From the NCBI RefSeq assembly GCF_001642995.1, contig NZ_LOHS01000081.1, positions 62,001-126,000 on the forward strand: a stretch of DNA of 64,000 nt, in the 5' to 3' direction. Made by a program: the position numbers and the translations under genes. Origin of the DNA: Streptomyces jeddahensis (lineage in GTDB: Bacteria; Actinomycetota; Actinomycetes; Streptomycetales; Streptomycetaceae). Positions 35,326-44,400 of the stretch are shown here, one piece after another (the first letter of the stretch is position 1; every line of letters begins with the position of its first letter). Under the pieces are notes generated by a model, which saw only the letters and a list, made by a program, of their open reading frames with translations, was not told where the DNA came from and searched no databases.

Positions 35326-35988
35326 GTGCTGGGGGACGACGCGGAGCTGACCGCCGCGGTGCTTGCGGCACAGGACGGAGACGAGACCGCTTTCCGGACT
35401 GTGTACCGCGCCGTGCATCCACGGCTCCTGGGGTACGTACGGACGCTGGTGGGTGATCCGGACGCCGAGGACGTCACGTCGGAGGCGTGGCTGCAGATCG
35501 CCCGCGACATCGACCGCTTCAGCGGGGACGCGGACCGGTTCCGGGGCTGGGCGGCGCGCATAGCGCGCAACCGCGCCCTGGACCACATTCGGATGCGGGG
35601 GCGCCGCCCGGCGATAGGCGGGGACGAGACCGAGCTCGCCGGCAAGGCGGCCGAGTCCGACACCGCCGGCGAGGCCATGGAGGCCCTCGCCACAGGCAAC
35701 GCCTTCTCGCTCATCGCGCAACTACCGCAGGACCAGGCCGAGGCCGTCGTCCTGCGCGTCGTCGTCGGGCTCGACGCCAAGAGCGCGGCCGAGACGCTGG
35801 GCAAGCGCCCCGGCGCCGTCCGGACCGCCGCACACCGCGGTCTGAAACGGCTCGCGGAGCTGCTCGGAGACGACCCGGACAACACGGGCGCGCTCAGCGC
35901 CGTACCACCCCAAAGAGAGTCGCTCACGCGCGCGGTGACGTCCTCCGGTGTGACGCATTCGCGTTTGCGGACGCAGAAGGACATGTGA
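35326..35988 (+). CDS. ECF-type RNA polymerase sigma factor 2
   Basis: 220 residues, a close paralog of the factor at 32801: region 2 with GDETAFRTVYRAVHPRLLGYV, DAEDVTSEAWLQIARDIDRF and FRGWAARIARNRALDHIRMR; region 4 with LPQDQAEAVVLRVVVGLDAKSAAETLGKRPGAVRTAAHRGLKRLAEL. GTG at 35326 is preferred (AAAAGGGG 4-5 nt upstream, N-terminus aligning with the paralog). An ATG at 35185 would add a basic, unconserved 47-residue leader. Its stop overlaps the next start by one base (TGATG), so translation is coupled. Confidence 0.87.
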   Translation: MLGDDAELTAAVLAAQDGDETAFRTVYRAVHPRLLGYVRTLVGDPDAEDVTSEAWLQIARDIDRFSGDADRFRGWAARIARNRALDHIRMRGRRPAIGGDETELAGKAAESDTAGEAMEALATGNAFSLIAQLPQDQAEAVVLRVVVGLDAKSAAETLGKRPGAVRTAAHRGLKRLAELLGDDPDNTGALSAVPPQRESLTRAVTSSGVTHSRLRTQKDM

Positions 35989-37340
35989 TGGCCGACGAGC
36001 GCAGTCAGTTTCCGGGGGGCGAGGACGCAGGCGGTTCCGCCGCGGGTGACCCCCGGACGCCCGGAGGCCGAACGCCGGGTCATACGCCCGGCCGAACGCC
36101 TTCCTTCACGCCTGACCGCCCGGCGGGCAGCCCGCACGACAGCACCCACGGCGCCTGGCTGGACGGCGACGCGGCGGAGCGTCTGCTGCGCGGCGAGCCC
36201 GTCGACGAGCAGGCGCGGCCCCAGGCCCACCGCCTCGCCGCGACGCTACGCGCGCTGACCGACGAGGGCCGTTTCCCCGCCGCTGCCGAACTCCCGGGCG
36301 AATCCGCGGCGTTGGCGGCCTTCCGGCAGGCGCGTGCCGAGCGGCGCGCGGAGCACTCGGCGTACGCGGGGACCGCCGGGCGCCTCGAGCACCCCGAGCG
36401 CCTCGGGCACCCCGGGCGCCCGGTCTATGCCGAGCACCCCGAGACGAGGCGGGGCCGCGGGCCTGGTCGCGTCGCGGACCACCTCGACGGCGGTTCGGTG
36501 CGCCTCGGCGTGCACCTCGGCCGCGCAGGCGCCGATCGCGCCGGTGTGCACCGCGCCGCCCCCGCCCGCGGCTTGGGCCGGCCTGTTCGGTTCGCACTCG
36601 CAGCGTTGCTGGCCGGCTGCATGATCGGCGGGGTCGCCGTGGCGGCCGGCTCCGGGGTGCTGCCGTCGCTGTTCGGCGGCGAAGGCGAGCCGGGTCCCGG
36701 CGTGTCCGTCTCCGCCGCGGCCACCCCGGAGCACCCGGCGGCGTCCCCGGCGCCCGACGCCCCGGAGGCCGACGGCGGCACCGGCACGCCCGAGTCCGGC
36801 AGCTCCTCGAGCGGGCCCGGCGATGACGCGTCGTCCCCGGGCGCCGCCGGGCAGGGCGAGGACAGCACCCAGCAGCCTGGCAACGGCGACGCCGGGCGCA
36901 GCGAAGAAGCCGAGCAGTGGAGGCGCACGGTCGCCCTCTGCCGCGAGTACAGCGCCGGCAAGAAGCTGGACGACGAGAAGTGGCGCTATCTCGAGGACTC
37001 CGCGGAGGGGAACGGCGCCGGTCGCGTCGACCGCTACTGCGAGGGAGTCCTGAACAAGGCCGATGCCGAAGGCGGTACCAAGGGCTCGAACGAGGACGGC
37101 GGCGACGGCGACAACGGTGGCAACGGCGGCGACAGCTCCGAGAAGGGCAACAGCAGCGACAAGGGCGCCGACGAGGACGACGTGAGCGACACGGGCAACT
37201 CCGTCGAGAAGAGCGGATCCGATGCCGCCGACTCCTCCGTGGACACCGACGCGCCCACCGCCACACCGACGGTTCTCACGTCGGGCAGCGCCCCGGAGCC
37301 GACCGCCACGGCGTCGTACAGCGCGCTGCCCGCCCAGTAG
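35988..37340 (+). CDS. Putative membrane anti-sigma factor 2
   Basis: 450 residues, paralog of the protein at 33530. Cytosolic part with GAWLDGDAAERLLRGEPVDEQARPQAHRLAATLRALTDEGR and AALAAFRQARAERRAE (about 55-120), long linker, one membrane segment (about 203-222, RFALAALLAGCMIGGVAVAAG), then an outside part with LCREYSAGKKLDDEKWRYLEDSA and RVDRYCEGVL, the same Cys...Cys block as in paralog 1, followed by a Gly/Asp/Ser-rich tail. AAGGA lies 6 nt before the ATG. Role as anti-sigma inferred from coupling to the sigma gene. Confidence 0.72.
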   Translation: MADERSQFPGGEDAGGSAAGDPRTPGGRTPGHTPGRTPSFTPDRPAGSPHDSTHGAWLDGDAAERLLRGEPVDEQARPQAHRLAATLRALTDEGRFPAAAELPGESAALAAFRQARAERRAEHSAYAGTAGRLEHPERLGHPGRPVYAEHPETRRGRGPGRVADHLDGGSVRLGVHLGRAGADRAGVHRAAPARGLGRPVRFALAALLAGCMIGGVAVAAGSGVLPSLFGGEGEPGPGVSVSAAATPEHPAASPAPDAPEADGGTGTPESGSSSSGPGDDASSPGAAGQGEDSTQQPGNGDAGRSEEAEQWRRTVALCREYSAGKKLDDEKWRYLEDSAEGNGAGRVDRYCEGVLNKADAEGGTKGSNEDGGDGDNGGNGGDSSEKGNSSDKGADEDDVSDTGNSVEKSGSDAADSSVDTDAPTATPTVLTSGSAPEPTATASYSALPAQ

Positions 37341-37410
37341 CAGCGGCGCCCGCCCAGTCGCAGCGCCCCGCCCAGCAGCAGCGCCTGCCCAGTAGCGGCG
37401 TAGCGGCGCC
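37326..37410 (+). repeat. About 20-bp tandem repeat across a stop codon
   Basis: Imperfect units of GCCCGCCCAGTAGCAGCG begin within the last codons of the anti-sigma gene; the TAG of the first unit is its stop. Later copies read GCCCAGTCGCAGCGCC, GCCCAGCAGCAGCGCC and GCCCAGTAGCGGCG. Confidence 0.8.
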
Positions 37411-37580
37411 CGGCCGTCCGCCGACGCAGTGCCTCTGACCTGCGGAAACGCTCGCACTTGCGACTGTTCGAAAAGTGGGTGTGACATTTCTGAGCGCTCT
37501 GGCGCTGTAAGAAACGAGCCGACTGGTCATCGGCCAGGCCCGAGCCAGGGTTCCCCCCGTACCCACGGCTCGGCGCTATT

Positions 37581-37619
37581 GGCGCGGGTGGGGCACGTTC
37601 CCCCGGTCCCACCCGCGCC
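37581..37619. terminator. Bidirectional terminator
   Basis: GGCGCGGGTGGG (37581-37592) pairs with CCCACCCGCGCC (37608-37619) in the 378-bp gap between convergent genes ending at 37340 and 37719. Upstream in the same gap, CCGAGCC...GGCTCGG forms a second hairpin near 37548-37573, and TGTGACATTTCTG occurs at 37480. Confidence 0.75.
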
Positions 37620-37718
37620 CTCTCTCACCTCGGCGCCCTCTCCGGCCTCGGCCTCTCCACTCGCCAGACGGCCTCAGCCCCGTGCGGGCGGCCTCGCAGA
37701 CCGCCTCGCCGGACGGCC

Positions 37719-38582
37719 TCACCAGTAGATGACCACCCGGTCGCCCGTCCGCACCTGCGCGAACACGTTCGCGATCTTCGCCTCGTCCCGTACGTTCACA
37801 CAGCCGTGCGACGCGCCGCTGTAGCCGCGGGCCGCGAAGTCGGCGGAGTAGTGGACGGCCTGGCCGCCGCTGAAGAACATCGCGTACGGCATCGGGGTGT
37901 CGTAGATCGTCGAGACGTGGTGCCGGGACTTCCAGTACACGCTGAACGTGCCCTCGCGCGTCGGCGTGTACTGCGAGCCGAACCGCACGTCCATCGACGA
38001 CAGCACCTTGCCGTCCACCATCCACGACAGCGTCCGGCTCTTCTTGCTGATGCACAGGACCCGGCCCGTCAGGCAGCGGGGATCGGGCTTCGCGACCGGC
38101 AGCGTCGTCGGCGGGTAGAGCTCGTCGCGGGTGGGCGCGTCGGTCAGGCTCCGCAGCTTCCGCCAGGTCGCGGTGTCCGCCTTTCCCGTACGCGGCAGGC
38201 CGTGCGCGCCCTGGAAGGCGGAGACGGCGGCGGCCGTGACGGAGCCGTAGTAGCCCGTGGGGGCGCGGCCGAAGTGCTTCAGCGCGCGCAGCCGGGCCTG
38301 GAGCTCGCGGACCTTCCGTCCCGTGTCACCCCGCGTCATGAGGACCCTGGGCTTCTTCGGCGTCGCAGACGCGGTGGGCGACTCGCTCGGCTTGGCGTCA
38401 CCAGCGTCCTCGGACGGCTTGTGCGGTCCCGGGGACGTCGGCGATATGCGCACCGGCGGCACCTTCTCCTCCGAGCCGGCGGCCTGCGCGGTGCAGCCTG
38501 CCGTCACGCCGATCAGGGCGAGCGCGGCGGCCGCGGCCAGTGAGGCTCGTGCGACGGGTGTATGTGTGACGGACGCGCGCAT
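37719..38582 (-). CDS. L,D-transpeptidase lipoprotein with peptidoglycan-binding domain
   Basis: 287 residues. Lipoprotein signal with Cys30 (GVTAGC), Pro/Ser linker, a PG_binding_1 domain (about 80-150: GDTGRKVRELQARLRAL, YYGSVTAAAVSAFQGAHGL), then a YkuD domain with HYSADFAARGYSGASHGCVNVRD; catalytic Cys261 in the SHGCVN motif. It makes 3-3 cross-links in peptidoglycan outside the membrane. ATG at 38582 has GGGGGG about 5 nt upstream. Confidence 0.93.
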   Translation of the reverse strand: MRASVTHTPVARASLAAAAALALIGVTAGCTAQAAGSEEKVPPVRISPTSPGPHKPSEDAGDAKPSESPTASATPKKPRVLMTRGDTGRKVRELQARLRALKHFGRAPTGYYGSVTAAAVSAFQGAHGLPRTGKADTATWRKLRSLTDAPTRDELYPPTTLPVAKPDPRCLTGRVLCISKKSRTLSWMVDGKVLSSMDVRFGSQYTPTREGTFSVYWKSRHHVSTIYDTPMPYAMFFSGGQAVHYSADFAARGYSGASHGCVNVRDEAKIANVFAQVRTGDRVVIYW

Positions 38583-38700
38583 CGGATCCCCCCGTGGATT
38601 CCACCGTTCCCGTACGTTGCCGTATGCACCTTTCAGATGCTTCCCGGGCCTGGACGGTTGCGAACGCGGAGGCATGGTTGCGGCGAAGCCGGAGAGAGGG

Positions 38701-38806
38701 CGTGTGAGAGGTCGTGTCGAAGACGTGTGAGAGGTCGTGTCGGAGAGCGTGTGAGAGGCCGGGTCGGAGGCATACGGGAGGCGTGTGAGGAGCCCCTCGG
38801 AGAGTC
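38701..38806 (+). repeat. Imperfect 23-24-bp tandem repeat
   Basis: Units CGTGTGAGAGGTCGTGTCGA.. (38701-38723), CGTGTGAGAGGTCGTGTCGG.. (38724-38747), a diverged third from 38748 and a fourth from 38782, with a final CTGTGAGG. It fills part of the 332-bp gap between the divergent transpeptidase and mutase genes. Non-coding; may be a regulator array or slippage product. Confidence 0.8.
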
Positions 38807-38856
38807 TGTGAGGAAGGTCCCAGCGTGGGCCTCTCCACTGGCCGCACGCCCCCCAC

Positions 38857-38897
38857 TACAGTCCGTCGCGAGGGTCGGTAGTTAACAGTGGGTAACT
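38857..38897 (+). promoter_or_regulatory. Candidate promoter and operator of the mutase gene
   Basis: A -10-like TACAGT (38857-38862) is followed, about 18 nt on, by the near-palindrome AGTTAAC-AGTG-GGTAACT (38880-38897, one mismatch). An A/T-rich palindrome in this GC-rich DNA just downstream of a -10 is where a TetR-type repressor could bind. The SD GGGAGG follows at 38902-38907. Confidence 0.45.
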
Positions 38898-38914
38898 CAG
38901 CGGGAGGCACAACC

Positions 38915-40495
38915 ATGGCGCGGGAGTCGGAGTCGGGACTGCCCATCGAGCCGGTGTACGGGCCGGACGCCCTCGAGGGCTGGGATCCGGCGGAGAAGCT
39001 GGGTGAGCCGGGTTCGTACCCCTTCACGCGCGGTGTGTACCCGACGATGTACACGGGCCGTCCCTGGACGATGCGCCAGTACGCGGGCTTCGGTACCGCC
39101 GTCGAGTCCAACGCCCGCTACAAGCAGCTGATCGCCAACGGCACGATGGGCCTGTCGGTCGCCTTCGACCTGCCCACCCAGATGGGCCACGACAGCGACG
39201 CGCCGATCGCGCACGGCGAGGTCGGCAAGGTGGGCGTGGCGATCGACTCGATCGACGACATGCGGGTGCTGTTCGGCGGGATCCCGCTCGACAAGGTGTC
39301 GACGTCGATGACGATCAACGCCCCCGCCGCGCTGCTCCTCCTCATGTACCAGCTGGTCGGCGAGGAGCAGGGCGTGCCCGCGGACAAGCTCACGGGCACG
39401 ATCCAGAACGACGTGCTGAAGGAGTACATCGCGCGCGGGACGTACATCTTCCCGCCCAAGCCGTCGCTGCGGCTGATCGCGGACATCTTCAAGTACTGCA
39501 GGACCGAGATCCCGAAGTGGAACACGATCTCGATCTCCGGGTACCACATGGCCGAGGCCGGTGCCTCGCCCGCGCAGGAGATCGCGTTCACGCTCGCGGA
39601 CGGCATCGAGTACGTGCGCACGGCCGTCGCGGCCGGCATGGACGTGGACGATTTCGCGCCGCGTCTGTCGTTCTTCTTCGTGGCGCGTACGACGATCCTC
39701 GAGGAGGTCGCGAAGTTCCGTGCCGCGCGCCGTATCTGGGCGAAGGTGATGCGGGACGAGTTCGGCGCGAAGAACCCGAAGTCGCTGATGCTCCGCTTCC
39801 ACACGCAGACGGCCGGCGTGCAGCTCACGGCGCAGCAGCCCGAGGTGAACCTGGTCCGCGTGGCCGTCCAGGGACTGGCGGCGGTGCTCGGCGGCACCCA
39901 GTCCCTGCACACCAACTCCTTCGACGAGGCCATCGCGCTGCCGACCGACAAGTCCGCGCGCCTCGCCCTGCGGACGCAGCAGGTCCTGGCCTACGAAACG
40001 GACGTGACCGCGACCGTCGACCCCTTCGCGGGCTCCTACGTCATAGAGAAGATGACGGACGAGGTGGAGGCCGCCGCCCTGGAGCTCATGGGCAAGGTCG
40101 AGGACCTGGGCGGCGCGGTCAACGCCATCGAGCGCGGCTTCCAGAAGAACGAGATCGAGCGCTCCGCCTACCGCATCGCCCAGGAGACCGACTCCGGCGA
40201 GCGCGTCGTGGTCGGCGTGAACCGCTTCCAGCTCGACGAGGAGGAGCCGTACGAGCCGCTCCGCGTCGACCCGGCGATCGAGGCCCAGCAGGCCGAGCGC
40301 CTGGCCAAGCTGCGCGCCGAGCGCGACCAGGCGGCCGTGGACACGGCCCTCGCCGAGCTGAAGAAGGCGGCCGAGGGCACGGACAACGTCCTGTACCCGA
40401 TGAAGGACGCCCTGCGCGCCCGCGCGACGGTGGGCGAGGTGTGCAACGCGCTACGGGAGGTGTGGGGGACCTACGTGCCGTCGGATGCCTTCTGA
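38915..40495 (+). CDS. Acyl-CoA mutase large subunit (methylmalonyl-/isobutyryl-CoA mutase family), without B12 domain
   Basis: 526 residues. Catalytic TIM-barrel of adenosylcobalamin acyl-CoA mutases: YPTMYTGRPWTMRQYAGFG (substrate-binding), NGTMGLSVAFDLPTQMGHDSD, TISISGYHMAEAGASPAQE and FHTQTAGVQLTAQQPEVN. It stops before any cobalamin-binding domain (no DxHxxG), so like IcmA or HcmA it needs a separate small subunit, which is not in the window. The position after TMRQ is Tyr (QYAGFG), the residue typical of methylmalonyl-CoA mutase; isobutyryl-CoA mutases have Phe there. Substrate is therefore open. ATG at 38915 has GGGAGG 7 nt upstream. Confidence 0.88.
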   Translation: MARESESGLPIEPVYGPDALEGWDPAEKLGEPGSYPFTRGVYPTMYTGRPWTMRQYAGFGTAVESNARYKQLIANGTMGLSVAFDLPTQMGHDSDAPIAHGEVGKVGVAIDSIDDMRVLFGGIPLDKVSTSMTINAPAALLLLMYQLVGEEQGVPADKLTGTIQNDVLKEYIARGTYIFPPKPSLRLIADIFKYCRTEIPKWNTISISGYHMAEAGASPAQEIAFTLADGIEYVRTAVAAGMDVDDFAPRLSFFFVARTTILEEVAKFRAARRIWAKVMRDEFGAKNPKSLMLRFHTQTAGVQLTAQQPEVNLVRVAVQGLAAVLGGTQSLHTNSFDEAIALPTDKSARLALRTQQVLAYETDVTATVDPFAGSYVIEKMTDEVEAAALELMGKVEDLGGAVNAIERGFQKNEIERSAYRIAQETDSGERVVVGVNRFQLDEEEPYEPLRVDPAIEAQQAERLAKLRAERDQAAVDTALAELKKAAEGTDNVLYPMKDALRARATVGEVCNALREVWGTYVPSDAF

Positions 40496-40572
40496 CCTGG
40501 TCGGTTCCTTCGTGGACACCCTGCTCGACGGCGGCGGCTGACGTCCCGTCGTCCCACCCCGCGATATCCGAA

Positions 40573-40606
40573 GGCGGAGTGGCGTACCCGCATGCGACAC
40601 TCCGCC
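40573..40606. promoter_or_regulatory. Inverted repeat overlapping the leuE start region
   Basis: GGCGGAGTG (40573-40581) and CACTCCGCC (40598-40606) are exact complements with a 16-nt spacer. The right arm overlaps GACACT (40596-40601), a -10-like hexamer 6 nt before the leuE ATG, which has no SD. It could terminate the mutase transcript or act as an operator on a leaderless leuE promoter. Confidence 0.5.
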
Positions 40607-40607
40607 C

Positions 40608-41261
40608 ATGCTTGGCGTTACGAACCTTCCGACCTATCTCGCGGGGCTTGTCCTCATCATCCTGCTGCCGGGGCCCAACTCGCTCTACGTGCTGTCCGTC
40701 GCCGCGCGGCGCGGCATTCGCAGCGGATACACGGCGGCCGCCGGGGTGTTCCTCGGGGACACGGTCCTGATGACCCTGTCGGCGGCCGGTGTCGCCTCGC
40801 TGCTGCAGGGCAACGCCGTGCTGTTCGGGATCGTGAAGTACGCCGGCGCGGGCTATCTGAGCTGGCTCGCGATCGGGATGCTGCGGGCCGCGTGGGGCAT
40901 GTGGCGTACGCGGCGGGAGAGGAGCGTCGCCGACGAGGCGCCCACGGCGGCCGCCGCCGATGAGCGGCCCTTCCGCCGAGCTCTCGTGATCAGCCTGCTG
41001 AACCCCAAGGCGATCCTGTTCTTCGTCGCCTTCTTCGTGCAGTTCGTGGACCCGGCCTACGCCTATCCGGCCCTCTCGTTCGTCGTGCTCGGCGCTTTCG
41101 CTCAGCTGGCGAGCTTCCTCTACCTCAGCGCGCTGATCTTCAGCGGGACACGGCTCGCCGATGCCTTCCGGCGTCGTAGGCGGCTGTCGGCGGGGGCGAC
41201 GTCGGCGGCGGGCGCGCTGTTCCTCGGGTTCGCGGTGAAGCTGTCGCTGGCCAGCGCGTAA
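40608..41261 (+). CDS. leuE: LysE/RhtB-family amino acid exporter, LeuE-like
   Basis: 217 residues, about six membrane segments. Opens with the family hallmark LAGLVLIILLPGPNSLYVLSVAARRGIRSGY (about 11-41), then GVFLGDTVLM, and LLNPKAILFFVAFFVQFVDP (family motif LNPKxxLFF). LeuE-type members export leucine and related amino acids. ATG at 40608 lacks an SD. Confidence 0.85.
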   Translation: MLGVTNLPTYLAGLVLIILLPGPNSLYVLSVAARRGIRSGYTAAAGVFLGDTVLMTLSAAGVASLLQGNAVLFGIVKYAGAGYLSWLAIGMLRAAWGMWRTRRERSVADEAPTAAAADERPFRRALVISLLNPKAILFFVAFFVQFVDPAYAYPALSFVVLGAFAQLASFLYLSALIFSGTRLADAFRRRRRLSAGATSAAGALFLGFAVKLSLASA

Positions 41262-41345
41262 AGACTGGCTCAAAACTTCCTGTTTAAAAGGGAATTGGTG
41301 CCCTTCAGGTACTCAATGCCCTGTATAGGCGCGATGTCTCGACAC

Positions 41346-41376
41346 TTGACATGGTCACGCGCTTCTTCTGTACAAC
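41346..41376 (+). promoter_or_regulatory. Candidate promoter of the Rhs toxin gene
   Basis: TTGACA (41346-41351) with TACAAC (41371-41376), spacing 19 (17 if the -10 is read as TGTACA). The surrounding 41262-41400 is clearly more A/T-rich than the genes around it. SD GGGG lies about 9 nt before the ATG at 41449. Confidence 0.45.
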
Positions 41377-41448
41377 TCGCTGTCGGCGACCGCCCTCGGG
41401 CGGCCGCCGATCCCTGTCCGCTCCCGAAAGGATCCGGGGCAAGCAGCG

Positions 41449-44400
41449 ATGTACGGATTCGGACCACGCGTACGACGCGTTCTGGCGACGACCGGCATGG
41501 TGTCGGTCCTTGCCGCTGGTCTGCCGCAGCCAGCCTTCGCGGCGCCCGCCGACGGCAAGGCGCTGCTCGGCGGCATCAAGGACTGGCTGGGCGTCGACGA
41601 CGACGAGCAAGAGCCCGCGAAGCCCCCGGAGCTGTCCGACGCGGGGGTGCCCAGCAACGAGCACCTGCCACGGGGCAGCGTCAGACCCAAACCCAAGCGG
41701 GTCAAGGAACTCAAGGACAGACGCACGCCCAGCGCCCGCTACTGGCAGCTGTCCGACGGCAGAATCCAGTCCGAGGTCTCCTCCGTGCCCACGCACTACG
41801 AGGCCGGCAAGGACTGGAAGCCCATCGACACCGCCGTGCGCGGCACGGAACGCGACGGCTACCGGTACGCCAACACCACCAACCTCGCCAAGACGTACTT
41901 CGGCGAGCGCCCCGGCGAACTCGTCCGGTTCGAACTGGACAAGGGCCACTGGGTGGTCATCGGCCTCAAGGGCGCCGCGGACAAGAAGCTCAGCCCGAAG
42001 ACCGAGGGTGACACGGTCATCTACGAGGACGCCCTGAGCGAGGGCGCCGACCTGACGTACACGGTCGGGCACGGCACCGTGAAGGAGGGCATCGTCCTCG
42101 ACGGGCCCCCGAAGGGCACGCCGTCCTACGCGTTCACGCTCACCACCAAGGGCTTGACCGCCAAGCGGCTGAAGAGCGGCGCCATCGCCCTCTACACCGA
42201 CGCCTCCGGCCCGAACCGCCCCGATCTGGTCATTCCCGCGCCGTTCATGACGGACGCGAAGAAGAAGGCCGACTCACCGTACGGCACCGCCGGCACCGAC
42301 GCGGTCCGGCAGACCCTCAAGGCGTCCGGCCGCGACGGGAGTTACGAGCTCACCCTCCGCCCGGACGCCAAGTGGCTCGCCTCCGACAAGCGCAGCTACC
42401 CCGTCGTCATCGACCCGACCATCTCGATCTCGCCGACGGTCAGCCAGTCGCAGGACGTGATGATCTCCTCCGACGGGCCGACCAGCAACTACGACGGGGT
42501 GTGGCGGCTCTCCGTCGGCAACACCTCCACTGGCAGCTCCCGCGCCCTGCTGAAGTTCCCCCTCGGCAGCGTGCCGGCCGGGACGAAGCTGGACTCCGCC
42601 GACCTGCGCCTCTACTACGACCAGACGCACACCGTGAGCGACACGGAGGTGCTGCTCGAGGCGCACCGGGCCACCCAGGCCTGGGACGAGACCACCGCGA
42701 CCTGGAACAGCGCCAGCGGCATCACGGGCGAGCTGTCCGGCACCTCGGTCCTGGTGGACGACCGCGACTCCGGCACCACCGCGGCCAAGGGCGCCTGGCC
42801 GGCCTCGACCAACACGGCGTACACGCAGTACGCGGTCAACCAGGACTACCTGTACAACAAGGACCTGCTGCCCGGGGACACCTACACCTGGCAGCCGAAC
42901 CTCCCCGAGGACGGCGACTACCGGGTCGACGTGCACTACGTCCCCGCGTCCGACCGGGCCACCAACGCGCCGTACACGGTGACGTACAACGGCGGCAGCA
43001 AGACGTACACGGTCGACCAGAGCAGCGGCACCGGCGGTCAGTGGAAGACGCTCGGCACGCACCCGTTCAAGGCGGGCACCGCGGGCAAGGTCGTCCTCGG
43101 CGACGGCCCCGCGTCGACCTCCACCGCCGTCCTCGCCGACGCCGTACGCCTCACCAAGGGCGGAGTCGCCGTCAAGGAGCCGAACAAGAGCAACACCTGG
43201 AACTCCTTCAGCGTCACCAAGACCGTCCAGTCCTGGATCGACGGCACCAACCCGAACCACGGCTTCGTCATCAAGGCCGCCGACGAGCGCAGCACCGCTC
43301 CCAAGGGCGGACCGCGCTACGAGGCCGCCGAGTACGCGTACAAGGGCGAGGTCGCCAACTACCCCCGGCTCGTGCTCACCTACGGCCGCCCAGGCGTCAC
43401 GCTCGACGCGCCCCAGGTGATCCACGCCACCGGCGCCGAGCTCGACTGGTCCGCGTACAACGACCCGTCGGCCGACCTCGGTGACGACATCGTCGAGTAC
43501 CAGGTGCACCGCAGCGTCTACCAGACGTTCACGCCGTCCCCCCAGACGCTGGTCGCCCCCGTCGCCAAGGACAAGACGAGCTTCACGGACACCACGGCGA
43601 CGCCGACCCCGGCGGACTCCGCGGACTCGTTCGGGAACGTCTTCTACTACATGGTCGCGGTGAAGACGCGCGACGGACAGGTCATCCCCGCCGCGACACA
43701 GATCGTCAAACTCCCCAAGGCGGGCCGCACGACGCTGGTGCTCCAGTCCGGGCAGGCCGACACCACGCTGTCCTCCGCCCAGCCCACTACCGGCCACGAC
43801 ACGCTCTCCGACGCGGGCCTGAACCGGAACTGGCTGTCGGTGGGCAACAACTCGTCCACCTACGGCACGACGCGTGCGCTGCTGAAGTTCCCCGGCGTGA
43901 GCGCGATCCCGGCCAACTCGCGTGTGACGGAGGCGCAGCTGGACCTGTGGGGCTTCACCACCACCACGGGGACCCCGGGCGCGATCTATGAGGCCCGCGG
44001 GCTGACCAGGGACTTCGACGAGACCACAGCGTCCTGGAACAACTCCGCGACCGGCACCGCGTGGACGACGGCGGGCGGTGACATGGACGCCGCGGTCGCC
44101 GACACGGTGGGCACCGTCACCAACGACCCGGCGCGCCAGTCCTGGTACCTCACCTCGCTCGCCCAGTCCTGGGTCAGCGACCCGGCAAAGAACAAGGGCG
44201 TCGCGATCCGGCTCAAGGACGAGTCGGCAGCCGGCCCGCAGGAGCGGACGATCTTCCTCTCCTCGGAGGCCGAGGAGCCCCAGCTGCGCCCGCAGCTGGT
44301 CGTGACCTACATCGACAAGAGCACCGACTCGACGTACTTCGCGCCCGACACCCCGGCGCGCATGATCCCCGGCGACCAGTACACGGTCGACGTCACGCTG

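Noticed and set aside
34838..35722. Gene on the minus strand in the gap between the sigma operons
   Set aside because: Arg/Pro-rich translation with no motif, crossing a dispersed repeat and a strong hairpin and running into the second sigma gene.
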